DNA from: Firmicutes bacterium UBA1535
GTDB taxonomy: Bacteria; Bacillota; Clostridia; Tissierellales; Sedimentibacteraceae
DNA length: 19,619 nucleotides
Direction: 5' to 3'
NCBI GenBank assembly: GCA_002323775.1
Contig: DCPV01000156.1
Span: 3,786 to 23,404 of the forward strand
Position 1 is the stretch's first letter. Each line of letters begins with the position of its first letter. Under the pieces are notes generated by a model. The model was not told the DNA's origin, made no database searches, and worked only from the letters and a program-made list of their open reading frames with translations. Positions 6,595 to 13,668 of this stretch are shown piece by piece. Made by a program: the position numbers and the translations under genes.

Positions 6595-7668
6595 ATGATA
6601 AAACCTAAGAAATTAGCAAAAGGCGATAAAGTGGCGATAATAAGCTTGTCAAGCGGCTTGTTAGGTGAGCCATTTGTTGCTTATCAAAAAGAGTTGATTG
6701 AGAAAAGATTAAACGAATTTGGATTAGAAGTTGTTTATACTCCTAACTCATTGAAGGGAATAGAATTTATAAAAAATAATCCAAAAGCACGAGCAGATGA
6801 TTTGAAATGGGCGTTTAAAGATGAAACTATAAAAGGTATTATTTGTGCTATTGGAGGAGTTGACACTTATAAAACAGTTCCGTTTTTACTGGAAGATGAG
6901 ACATTTGTAAATAATGTAAAGAATAATCCAAAGGTTTTTATTGGATATTCAGATTCAACAATTAATCATTTAATGTTTCGCAAGATTGGCTTAACAACTT
7001 ATTACGGTCATTCTGCTATAGTTGACTTTGGCGAATTGGCTAAAGAAATGCTGCCTTATTCTAAAGAGTGGTTTGAAAAATTATTTGAAAATGACTCAAA
7101 CTTAGAAATAAAATCAAGTCCGATTTGGTATTTAGAAAGGACTACCTTTGAAGAAAGTGAACATGGCAAGGAAAGAATATCTAAAACTGAAAAACATGGC
7201 TATGAAGTGTTAAATGGCAAAGGATGTGTAACAGGAAAGTTATTTGGAGGCTGTGTTGAGAGTTTAAGTGAGCTGCTTTCTGGTGACAGGTATGATGATG
7301 AGCCACAAGTGAATGAAATGTATGGTCTATTCCCATCAGTAGAGGATTTGCAAGGAAAAATCTTGTTTTTAGAAACAAGTGAAGAACAGCCTAATCCGGA
7401 AAAATTAACATATTTATTGAATATATTAGACGAGTATGGCTTGTTTAAAGCTGTAAATGGTGTGCTTATAGGAAAACCTCAAGATGAGGCATATTACGAT
7501 GAGCACAAAGAAATTTATAAAAATATAATAGGAAAATATAACAAACCAATATTATTTAATATGAACTTCGGACACGCACATCCAAAATGTATTCTGCCTT
7601 ATGGAGTAGAAATCACAATGGATTGCGATAATAAAAGAGTAATAATTAACGAAAGCTTAGTTGATTAA
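6595..7668 (+). CDS. S66 family peptidase (LD-carboxypeptidase/MccF-like)
   Basis: This 357-aa cytoplasmic serine peptidase belongs to family S66, which includes LdcA (L,D-carboxypeptidase of murein tetrapeptides) and MccF (microcin C self-immunity). The N-terminal domain begins with KPKKLAKGDKVAIISLSS. The catalytic triad is visible: Ser119 in IGYSDST, Glu260 in LFLETSEEQP and His327 in NFGHAHPK. The GGVDTYKTVP loop and the final LPYGVEITMDCD also fit. The length and motifs look closer to the MccF-like branch than to short LdcA proteins, so it may cleave amino-acyl nucleotides or peptides rather than murein; this is uncertain. The ribosome binding site is AGGAG, 11 bases before ATG 6595. A second, distinct S66 gene follows. 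Confidence 0.9.
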   Translation: MIKPKKLAKGDKVAIISLSSGLLGEPFVAYQKELIEKRLNEFGLEVVYTPNSLKGIEFIKNNPKARADDLKWAFKDETIKGIICAIGGVDTYKTVPFLLEDETFVNNVKNNPKVFIGYSDSTINHLMFRKIGLTTYYGHSAIVDFGELAKEMLPYSKEWFEKLFENDSNLEIKSSPIWYLERTTFEESEHGKERISKTEKHGYEVLNGKGCVTGKLFGGCVESLSELLSGDRYDDEPQVNEMYGLFPSVEDLQGKILFLETSEEQPNPEKLTYLLNILDEYGLFKAVNGVLIGKPQDEAYYDEHKEIYKNIIGKYNKPILFNMNFGHAHPKCILPYGVEITMDCDNKRVIINESLVD

Positions 7669-7701
7669 AATATTAAAATTTTTATAAGTAGGAGAAAAAC
7701 T

Positions 7702-7737
7702 GTGATTAATTTTACTGAATTATTATTTCATAAATAA
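7702..7737 (+). other. possible 11-codon small ORF in a hairpin
   Basis: A TAGGAG ribosome-binding-like sequence precedes GTG 7702 and the frame runs 11 codons (MINFTELLFHK) to TAA. It is nested in AAAACTG/CAGTTTT (7696-7702 and 7740-7746). It could be a translated leader for the next gene, a relic, or chance; there is no conservation evidence. Confidence 0.15.
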
Positions 7738-7790
7738 AACAGTTTTAATAGAAAGAAAATTTAATTTTATTGAGAAGTGAGAGAAATCAA

Positions 7791-9008
7791 ATGATTATAA
7801 AATATCCAAAGAAAATAAATAAAAATGATATCATTGGCATAACAGCAACATCTTTTGGGGTTACTATTCCATATTATTCTAGTAGGTTAGATAATGCTAT
7901 TAAAAATTTAAAAGACTTAGGATATGTAACGAGAGAAACTGCAAATGTTAGAACTATGAATAAATTAGTTAGCTCTGATGCGAAAACTAGAGCAAAGGAA
8001 TTTATGGACTTATGGAAAGACGAAAAAATCAGCTGTATAGCACAAGCTGCAGGTGGTGAATTTTTAATGGAGATATTGCCATATGTCGATGCAAATGTGA
8101 TAAATAACCATAGTCCAAAATGGGTATTTGGTTATTCTGATTCAAGTCTATTTAACTATTTTTTAACTACTAATTTTAATATAGCCACATTAACTTGTGA
8201 CAATTTGCCTTCATTTGGTATGGAGCCTATTCACAAGTCTATTTTAGACATATTAAGTATATTAGAAGGTAAGGAAGTAATTGTCCAAGAAAGCTTTGAG
8301 CTATATGAAGGAGTAAGTATAGCAAAAGAAGATAGAGAATTTAATAGTACATACAATTTAACCGATAAAGTAGAATACAAGCATTTATACAATAAAAGTT
8401 CAGATAAGATTTCTGGCAGATTAATTGGTGGTTGCATTGATGTATTAATTCAACTCCTTGGGATGCCTTATGATAAAACTAAAGAGTTTTGCAAGCAATT
8501 TGATGGTATGCTATGGTACTTAGAAAATTGCGAGTTATCAACGCCGTCATTATATAGAGCATTGTGGCAAATGAAGCAGGCTGGATGGTTTGACAATGCA
8601 AATGGATTTTTAATTGGAAGAACAAGTTCAAAAGAAAGCGTTATGGATTTTGAGTACTTAGATACATTACATAAAATATTTGATGATATGAATGTTCCCG
8701 TTATTTATGATGTAGACATAGGGCATGTTCCTCCACAATGGACAATGATAAATGGAGCAGAGGCAGAGTTTGAATATATTAATGGAAAAGGAAAGATATT
8801 GCAAAGGATGGTGTCAATGAAAGCAAATGAAGAAAAAAGAGTCTGTCCTATTTGCGGAAAAGATAATAATTGCCAGCATGGTCAAGAAAGTTGCTGGTGC
8901 GAAAAGGTTAAATTTCCACAACATATAATAGATATGATTCCGGACGATAAGAAAGGAAAAGCGTGTGTATGTAAATCGTGCTTAGAAAAATATCAAAATT
9001 CTTATTAG
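7791..9008 (+). CDS. S66 family peptidase with C-terminal Cys-rich CWC domain
   Basis: This 405-aa protein joins two units. Residues 1-345 are an S66 (LD-carboxypeptidase/MccF-like) peptidase with Ser116 in FGYSDSS, Glu245 in WYLENCE and His312 in DIGHVPPQ; the AAGGE loop (86-90) is also present. Residues 350-400 are a Cys-rich CWC-type domain: C352-P-I-C355-G, C361, C368-W-C370, then C392-V-C394-K-S-C397-L, eight cysteines spaced as for metal binding, with the family's P...IP(D/E) segment between. The CWC unit usually occurs as a small stand-alone protein. The start is ATG 7791 after GAAGTGAGAG; the upstream in-frame TTG 7770 has no ribosome binding site. This protein is clearly diverged from the S66 gene just upstream. 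A zinc or nucleic-acid-binding role for the tail is an inference. Confidence 0.9.
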   Translation: MIIKYPKKINKNDIIGITATSFGVTIPYYSSRLDNAIKNLKDLGYVTRETANVRTMNKLVSSDAKTRAKEFMDLWKDEKISCIAQAAGGEFLMEILPYVDANVINNHSPKWVFGYSDSSLFNYFLTTNFNIATLTCDNLPSFGMEPIHKSILDILSILEGKEVIVQESFELYEGVSIAKEDREFNSTYNLTDKVEYKHLYNKSSDKISGRLIGGCIDVLIQLLGMPYDKTKEFCKQFDGMLWYLENCELSTPSLYRALWQMKQAGWFDNANGFLIGRTSSKESVMDFEYLDTLHKIFDDMNVPVIYDVDIGHVPPQWTMINGAEAEFEYINGKGKILQRMVSMKANEEKRVCPICGKDNNCQHGQESCWCEKVKFPQHIIDMIPDDKKGKACVCKSCLEKYQNSY

Positions 9009-9050
9009 ATATAAAATTGGGATGTATTACTGTTAAGAAATAATAAAAAT

Positions 9051-9154
9051 AAAGGGGCTATCAAAAAACAAATTTTATATACTATATATAGTTTGATATC
9101 TTAATAAATGCGGCTATATATAGTGTATTTGTTTTATTTTGCGGCAGACCCTTT
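9051..9154. repeat. 104-bp inverted-repeat element, copy 1 (possible bidirectional terminator)
   Basis: This element has nested arms: outer AAAGGGGCT (9051-9059) against AGACCCTTT (9146-9154), with one mismatch, and inner ATATACTATATATAG (9077-9091) against CTATATATAGTGTAT (9114-9128), with one G-U pair and a 22-base loop. A second copy with identical length and geometry lies at 15638-15741. It sits between two converging genes and the outer stem is flanked by A-rich and T-rich ends, so it may terminate both. The ends (GGGGCTATC...GGCAGACCC) also resemble the tips of small transposon-derived elements; which origin applies is undecided. Confidence 0.7.
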
Positions 9155-9184
9155 ATTTTGTAAAAACTGAGAATTTTAATTTTA

Positions 9185-9871
9185 TTATGCCATAGAATTG
9201 TTTTCTATATAATCTATAATCTCTTTCAAAGAAGTGATATCCCATTCGCACTGTTTTTCACCATTTCTAACAATATGAAAGGATAAAAAACCTAAATTCC
9301 TTGCACCATCAGACTCTACATCATAATCATCTACATAGATGCTTTCATTAGCCTGTACATCTAAAGTTTTTAGTGCTGTATTATATATTAGAGGGTCTGG
9401 CTTCATCACTCCTACCAAATCACTACATGTATAACTGTCAAAATATTTGCCTAAGCCTAACTTTTCTAAAGACATCTGCAAAGATGGAGAAGTGTCACTA
9501 ATAACACCCATTTTATAACCTCTTGATTTGAAATATTCCAAAACCTCTATCGTTTCATCATACAGTACACTGCTGTTTGACCAAAGCTCATTATGTAATA
9601 TAAGCGCTCTTTCTTGTAAATTTTCACTAACTCCATGCTCTTTTAGAAGTTCCTCATAATACTTCTTGAAAAATATTATTTCTTCATCTACACTTTTTAA
9701 GCCATTTTTTGGATATCCTGCTCTGTCAAACAATTCCATCATTTTGTCATAATCTACATTATAATCTCTGCCAGACCAATTTTTAATCGTTTCACTACGC
9801 CATTTAATTTTTTCAGGATTTCCCTTAATTAGAGTATTATCTCTGTCGAAAAATATTGCCTTATATTTCAT
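9185..9871 (-). CDS. HAD-superfamily hydrolase (phosphatase-like)
   Basis: This 228-aa protein is a haloacid-dehalogenase-type phosphohydrolase. Motif I is FFDRDNTL (Asp9 nucleophile, Asp11), motif II is the Thr/Ser in GVISDTS, motif III is the Lys in GVMKPDPLIY and motif IV is VDDYDVESDG. A helical cap of about 90 residues lies between motifs I and II, typical of the phosphoglycolate-phosphatase-like subgroup. The ribosome binding site GGAGG precedes ATG 9871 on the minus strand, and a TGCTAAAAT extended -10 lies at 9910-9902. It is a single gene facing the S66-CWC gene. The substrate is unknown. Confidence 0.9.
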   Translation of the reverse strand: MKYKAIFFDRDNTLIKGNPEKIKWRSETIKNWSGRDYNVDYDKMMELFDRAGYPKNGLKSVDEEIIFFKKYYEELLKEHGVSENLQERALILHNELWSNSSVLYDETIEVLEYFKSRGYKMGVISDTSPSLQMSLEKLGLGKYFDSYTCSDLVGVMKPDPLIYNTALKTLDVQANESIYVDDYDVESDGARNLGFLSFHIVRNGEKQCEWDITSLKEIIDYIENNSMA

Positions 9872-9901
9872 AACAAACCTCCAAAAAGTTATAATAATAA
9901 A

Positions 9902-9910
9902 ATTTTAGCA
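9902..9910 (-). promoter_or_regulatory. extended -10 promoter of the HAD gene
   Basis: On the minus strand TGCTAAAAT (9910-9902) fits TGnTATAAT with one mismatch, about 30 bases before ATG 9871. No clear -35 was found. Confidence 0.4.
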
Positions 9911-10012
9911 TAAAAAGTCATAAAAAGATATTAAAAAATTAAAATTTTGAAAAAATATGACGCTGTCATTTGCTTAGTATACTAACTCTTAAACCAAATT
10001 AAAATAAATGTA

Positions 10013-10041
10013 TTGACCATATAATATTAAATAAGTATAAT
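10013..10041 (+). promoter_or_regulatory. sigma-A promoter of the DUF1801-glycosylase operon
   Basis: TTGACC (10013-10018) and TATAAT (10036-10041) are separated by exactly 17 bp, with the predicted start near 10048 and a leader of about 29 nt. It is the only good promoter seen for the four genes to 12229. Confidence 0.75.
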
Positions 10042-10076
10042 ATTCTTAAAATACTACGATAAGTGAGGAAAAAATT

Positions 10077-10484
10077 ATGTGGCAATGTCCAAAATGTGGG
10101 CGAAAGTTCAAAAATACAGATCAGAACCATTTTTGCGGTAAAATAGAAACTATTGATGATTATATCTCTGAACAGTCAGAGGAATTACAGCCTATTTTAC
10201 AGAAAATTCGTGAAACAATTCGTTTGGCTGCACCAAAGGCACAAGAAAAAATATCTTGGCAAATGCCTACTTTTTGGCAGGGAGAAAATCTTATCCATTT
10301 TGCAGCGTTTAAGAAGCATATAGGAATTTATCCCGGAGGTGAAGCGACAACAGTTTTTGCTGAGCGTTTAACTGATTATAAGGTTTCAAAGGGAGCAATA
10401 CAACTTCCATTAAACAAAACAATCCAATATGATTTAATTAAAGAAATCACAGAGTGGAGAGTTGCTGTTGTAGAAAAGAAATAA
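10077..10484 (+). CDS. DUF1801 (YdhG-like) protein with N-terminal zinc-ribbon motif
   Basis: This 135-aa protein has a short N-terminal Cys/His motif (WQC-PKC-GR, then NHFC: Cys4, Cys7, His18, Cys20) followed by a DUF1801 domain. The DUF1801 part shows IDDYISEQSEELQPILQKIR, the IRLAAPKAQEKISWQMPTFW block, FAAFKKHIGIYPGG and the KGAIQLPLNK C-terminal motif, all typical. B. subtilis relatives (YdhG, Fra) have been linked to iron handling, but many members are uncharacterised. The start is supported by GTGAGGAA before ATG 10077. It is the first gene of the operon, with a 106-bp gap to the PPOX gene. Confidence 0.9.
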   Translation: MWQCPKCGRKFKNTDQNHFCGKIETIDDYISEQSEELQPILQKIRETIRLAAPKAQEKISWQMPTFWQGENLIHFAAFKKHIGIYPGGEATTVFAERLTDYKVSKGAIQLPLNKTIQYDLIKEITEWRVAVVEKK

Positions 10485-10590
10485 TATCTATCGCAGAAAA
10501 GCAGAAATATCAATGCCTCGAGTAGTAAAATGTTAAATATTAAGCTGGATATTAAAATATGAACACAAAATATTGTAGGAGTGATAAAAA

Positions 10591-11133
10591 ATGATTGAAA
10601 TGAGAAGAAAAGATAGAGAAATGGACGAAAAATTTGCATATGGTGTTATTGACAAAGTGGCATTTGGAACACTTGCTACTATTAGCGAGGACAACACTCC
10701 ATATTGTATCCCAATTTCATTTGTAAGAGATGAGAACAAAATTTATATACATTCCGCTTTTCAAGGAACTAAAATCAACAACATAAAAGCAAACCACAGT
10801 GTTACAATGTCGTTTGTTGGAGATACAAATATTCCTTTTCCTGATACCGAATCTTCTGTTGGAATGAAAGCAAATGAAGTGTTTACAACGGAATTTGAGT
10901 CAGCAGTTATAAAGGGAACAGCTGCATTTGTCGAAGATACAGAAGAAAAAACGCTAGCTCTAAGATTGTTGTGTGAAAAATACTGCCCTAAAAACATGGG
11001 ATTTTTTGATGAGGTTGTAAAATCTTCGTTAAAAATCACTTGTGTTATTAGAATAGATATAGAAGATATTAAAGGTAAAAGAAAGAAATATGATATTAAC
11101 AAGCAAGAAATGAAATGGGGAAGAATGGAGTAA
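10591..11133 (+). CDS. pyridoxamine 5'-phosphate oxidase family protein (NimA-like)
   Basis: This 180-aa protein is a split-barrel flavoprotein of the NimA/PPOX-like group. The family's characteristic opening MRRKDREM is present after a few extra residues. It is followed by FGTLATISEDNTPYCIPISFV, KIYIHSAFQGTKINNIKAN (flavin-phosphate-binding region) and VIKGTAAFVEDTEEKTLALRLLCEKYCP. Homologues bind FMN, and Nim proteins reduce 5-nitroimidazole drugs; substrate and resistance are not implied here. GGAG lies before ATG 10591. Its stop overlaps the rnhA start as TAATG, so translation of the two is probably coupled. Confidence 0.88.
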   Translation: MIEMRRKDREMDEKFAYGVIDKVAFGTLATISEDNTPYCIPISFVRDENKIYIHSAFQGTKINNIKANHSVTMSFVGDTNIPFPDTESSVGMKANEVFTTEFESAVIKGTAAFVEDTEEKTLALRLLCEKYCPKNMGFFDEVVKSSLKITCVIRIDIEDIKGKRKKYDINKQEMKWGRME

Positions 11134-11726
11134 TGGCAAAAAAGTTTTATGCAGTTAAAAATGGTTACAATACTGGCATTTATGAAACTTGGGCTGAATG
11201 TAAGGCACAGGTGAGTGGATTTTCTGGTGCTGTATACAAAAGCTTTCCATCCTTAAATGAAGCACAAGCTTATATAAATAATGAAGCATCAAAAGGAAAT
11301 AATGCCGTAACCGAAGCTGTTGCATATGTAGATGGAAGCTACGATTTAAAAACAAAACGCTTTTCTTTTGGAGTAGTGATGTTTCATGCAGGAAATGAAC
11401 AGCACTTCTCAGAAAGTTTTGACGATGCTGAGCTTGCAGAAATGCGTAATGTCGCAGGAGAAATAAAGGGTGCAGAAAAAGCAATGCAGTTTTGCTTAGA
11501 AGAAGGTGTAAAAAGCTTAACTATATACCATGATTATGAGGGTGTTGCAAAATGGTGCATTGGAGAATGGCAGGCGAGGAAAACAGGGACAAAGGCATAT
11601 AAAGCTTTCTATGATTTGGCATCAGAAAAAGTGCAAATACAATTTGTAAAGGTAAAAGGACACTCAGGAGATAAATATAACGATTTAGCAGACCAATTAG
11701 CTAAAGAAGCTTTAGGGATACTATGA
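11133..11726 (+). CDS. rnhA: ribonuclease HI with N-terminal viroplasmin (RNA/DNA-hybrid-binding) domain
   Basis: RNase HI cuts the RNA strand of RNA:DNA hybrids, including R-loops and primers. Residues 1-50 form a viroplasmin/caulimovirus-type hybrid-binding domain (KKFYAVKNGYNTGIYETW, then FSGAVYKSFPSLNEAQAYI). Residues about 62-197 form the catalytic domain, with acidic residues Asp67 (AYVDGSYD), Glu110 (AGEIKGAEKA), Asp134 (YHDYEGV) and Asp184 (KYNDLADQLA), and KVKGHSGD before the last. The start is ATG 11133, overlapping the previous stop (TAATG); an upstream in-frame start at 11115 would lie inside the PPOX gene. The stop overlaps the glycosylase ATG as ATGA. Confidence 0.95.
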   Translation: MAKKFYAVKNGYNTGIYETWAECKAQVSGFSGAVYKSFPSLNEAQAYINNEASKGNNAVTEAVAYVDGSYDLKTKRFSFGVVMFHAGNEQHFSESFDDAELAEMRNVAGEIKGAEKAMQFCLEEGVKSLTIYHDYEGVAKWCIGEWQARKTGTKAYKAFYDLASEKVQIQFVKVKGHSGDKYNDLADQLAKEALGIL

Positions 11727-12229
11727 GCGAATATAAAAGAATAACACAAAGTTTTGAGCCGATATTTGATATGAACTCTAAGATATTGATACTTGGAAGC
11801 TTGCCTTCTGTTAAATCAAGAGAAGAAGGCTTTTACTATGGTAATCCTCAAAATAGATTTTGGTTAGTTTTGTCGTCTATCTATAATCTTGAAGTGCCTA
11901 GAACAATTGATGAGAAAATTAAAATTTTAATAAATAGCAATATTGCATTGTGGGATGTTATTGAAAGCTGTGATATCATAGGCTCTAGTGATAGCAGTAT
12001 AAAAAATGTCATGCCTGCTGATTTAGACAAAATATTCAGTAATACCAATATTCAAAGTATATATGCCAATGGGAAAAAAGCAAGCAAGTTATATAAAAAA
12101 TATTGTGAGAAAAATACAGGTAAAGAAATTATTGAACTGCCATCAACAAGCCCCGCAAATGCAACATATACACTTGATAAATTATTAGAAGCATGGAAAG
12201 TTATAAAAATATGCTCCCCTTTACGATAA
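11723..12229 (+). CDS. DNA-deoxyinosine glycosylase / MUG-like uracil-DNA glycosylase superfamily
   Basis: This 168-aa protein belongs to the uracil-DNA glycosylase superfamily, most like the hypoxanthine-DNA glycosylase (family 6) group. It removes deaminated bases, such as hypoxanthine from deaminated adenine, from DNA to start base excision repair. The motifs are LILGSLPSVKS (residues 23-32), YYGNPQNRFW (38-47), the ALWDVIESC strand and LPSTSPANA (139-147). The length fits a single domain. It begins inside the rnhA stop codon (ATGA), so it is translationally coupled to RNase HI. A UDG-type enzyme and RNase HI together suggest a small nucleic-acid repair operon. The exact base specificity is inferred from motif likeness only. 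Confidence 0.85.
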   Translation: MSEYKRITQSFEPIFDMNSKILILGSLPSVKSREEGFYYGNPQNRFWLVLSSIYNLEVPRTIDEKIKILINSNIALWDVIESCDIIGSSDSSIKNVMPADLDKIFSNTNIQSIYANGKKASKLYKKYCEKNTGKEIIELPSTSPANATYTLDKLLEAWKVIKICSPLR

Positions 12230-12577
12230 TCAGTTTTTTATCTTAACTGTTTATTTTGAGTGGAGCATATTGCATATCTACAATATATAATCAGTTATGC
12301 AGTCATACCAATGTACATATGTCTCTTTTAATCCGTTTTGAAATCGACTTCAGACATAAAGACGGTGAATATAATTAAAAGGTTCAGTTGTTATAAAATT
12401 TTATCAAACTAATTGGTTTTAATCAATTAAATTAATACTAATAAATTGAAAATCTTATATACTTTAATAACAAAAAATTGACAGAGCTTAATTGCATGAT
12501 TTGAAATAAATTTTGAGGGTATAGTATTAACATTAAAATTAAAATCTTATATTTATATTGAAAGGTAGGCTATAGAT
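12230..12577. other. 348-bp intergenic region
   Basis: AATATGCTCC (12208-12217, inside the end of the glycosylase gene) pairs exactly with GGAGCATATT (12262-12271) across 44 bases, a possible but weak terminator without a T-run. A less AT-rich block (about 12293-12375, roughly 35% G+C by hand count) stands out from its surroundings. On the minus strand it holds a 23-codon open frame (stop at 12278-12280) without a start, which could be a coding relic. TTGACA (12478-12483) may be a -35 for the dioxygenase gene, but no good -10 is correctly spaced. Otherwise the region is featureless AT-rich DNA. Confidence 0.4.
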
Positions 12578-13345
12578 ATGAAATACATGCCGACATTATT
12601 TATAGGTCACGGCTCTCCGATGAATGCTATTGAAGATAATAGCTTTGTAGAACAATGGAAAGCTGTAGCAGAAAGAATACCTCGACCGGAGTCTATATTG
12701 TCTGTTTCTGCTCACTGGTACACAAAGGGAACAAAAATAATGGATGAGGAATCACCTAAAACTATATATGATATGTACGGGTTTCCTGATGAACTATATA
12801 AAATCATATACAATGCCAAAGGCTCTCCAAATTTGGCAGACAAAGCCCTTAAACTTATAAATCGTACTGTTGAAACGGATAATTCATGGGGATATGACCA
12901 TGGTACATGGTCTGTGCTTCACAGAATGTATCCAAACGCAGATATTCCTGTAATTCAGCTAAGCGTTGACAAAAATGCTTCCATGCAGGAACATTACAAC
13001 ATAGGGCGTGAATTAAGCAAGCTTCGCAAAGATGGCATCTTAATTTTCGGCAGCGGAAATATTACTCACAATCTAAGCAGGGTAAATTGGCAGATGTCTG
13101 GAGGATATGATTGGGCAGAAGATTTTGATAAATATGTTATAGAAAACATCAAAAATAAAAACTATGACAATGTAATTAATTATAAAAAAGCAGGAAAATC
13201 GGCAGACTATGCTGTGCCTATATCTGACCACTATGCTCCTATGCTGTATGTTTTGGGAGCATTAGAAGGTGATGAGAAAGTAAGCGTATTTAATGATGAG
13301 TGTATCTTAGGCTCTTTATCCATGACAAGCTATTTGTTTGAATAA
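12578..13345 (+). CDS. ygiD: class III extradiol dioxygenase, 4,5-DOPA dioxygenase family (YgiD-like)
   Basis: This 255-aa protein belongs to the LigB/DODA superfamily, non-haem metal enzymes that open catechol rings with O2. Conserved elements are FIGHGSPMNA (His11), SVSAHWYT (His46), WGYDHGTW (His108), IFGSGNITHNL (His164) and ISDHYAPMLYVLGA (His218). The bound metal in bacterial members may be zinc or iron. The physiological substrate is unknown, and its presence in a likely anaerobe is curious; related proteins are common in Clostridia and may not act as oxygenases there. GAAAGGTAGG precedes ATG 12578. A strong terminator follows at 13387, so the gene is probably transcribed alone. Confidence 0.92.
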   Translation: MKYMPTLFIGHGSPMNAIEDNSFVEQWKAVAERIPRPESILSVSAHWYTKGTKIMDEESPKTIYDMYGFPDELYKIIYNAKGSPNLADKALKLINRTVETDNSWGYDHGTWSVLHRMYPNADIPVIQLSVDKNASMQEHYNIGRELSKLRKDGILIFGSGNITHNLSRVNWQMSGGYDWAEDFDKYVIENIKNKNYDNVINYKKAGKSADYAVPISDHYAPMLYVLGALEGDEKVSVFNDECILGSLSMTSYLFE

Positions 13346-13386
13346 TGAGCTTTGCCATAGTGCTTAGTAAAAATTAACTACTATCT

Positions 13387-13436
13387 ATATAGCAAACTAG
13401 CAAAACAGAATATTTTGTTAGTTTGCTATATTTTTT
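13387..13436 (+). terminator. rho-independent terminator after the dioxygenase gene
   Basis: ATATAGCAAACTAGCAAAA (13387-13405) pairs with TTTTGTTAGTTTGCTATAT (13413-13431) over 19 positions with one G-U pair and a loop of seven bases. A run of T follows (TTTTT, 13432-13436). It is the strongest terminator in the window. Confidence 0.92.
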
Positions 13437-13554
13437 AATAATATAATATAAATTGTTATAAACTATAAAATAATTCTTATTGTTGTTGCCAATAATATAA
13501 GTTACTATTAACGCTTTTTAAAGCTTATCTTTGTGTTTTCTTATTAATTTTTTA

Positions 13555-13583
13555 TTTACTTGATTATTAAATTGGTGTATAAT
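13555..13583 (+). promoter_or_regulatory. probable selU promoter
   Basis: TATAAT (13578-13583) is perfect; the -35 17 bp upstream (TTTACT) is poor. The predicted start lies near 13590, giving a leader of about 80 nt that contains an 8-bp inverted repeat. Confidence 0.4.
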
Positions 13584-13611
13584 TTCAATGTTGAAATACT
13601 TTTGAGAAGGG

Positions 13612-13653
13612 CTCTTGTACTGAATGCTTATATAAATTATTGAAATACAAGAG
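13612..13653 (+). promoter_or_regulatory. inverted repeat in selU leader
   Basis: CTCTTGTA (13612-13619) and TACAAGAG (13646-13653) are exact inverted repeats with a 26-base loop, ending five bases before the AAGGG ribosome binding site. It could modulate translation of selU. No known riboswitch class is recognised. Confidence 0.3.
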
Positions 13654-13668
13654 AATTAAGGGCAAATA

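Larger units (their letters stand above)
13346..13668. other. 323-bp intergenic region with terminator and selU leader
   Basis: The left part holds the terminator of the dioxygenase gene (13387-13436). About 130 bp of featureless AT-rich DNA follow. The right part carries TATAAT (13578-13583) with a poor -35 (TTTACT, 13555-13560, spacer 17). After it come a TTTCAATGTTGAAA dyad (13583-13596) and a CTCTTGTA/TACAAGAG inverted repeat (13612-13619 and 13646-13653), just before the AAGGG ribosome binding site of selU. No small ORF with a convincing start was seen. Confidence 0.5.

Noticed and set aside
7668..7790. Recent duplication of an S66 gene start between the two S66 genes
   Set aside because: The spacer contains a ribosome-binding-like site and an 11-codon frame, but its translation does not match the start of either S66 protein.
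10761..11484. Long minus-strand open frames (113 and 109 codons) opposite the PPOX and rnhA genes
   Set aside because: Their translations are Ser/Phe- and Leu/His-rich antisense shadows without ribosome binding sites, and the plus-strand frames are clear known families.
12208..12271. 10-bp perfect inverted repeat as a rho-independent terminator
   Set aside because: The loop is 44 bases and no T-run follows. It is mentioned only as part of the intergenic region.
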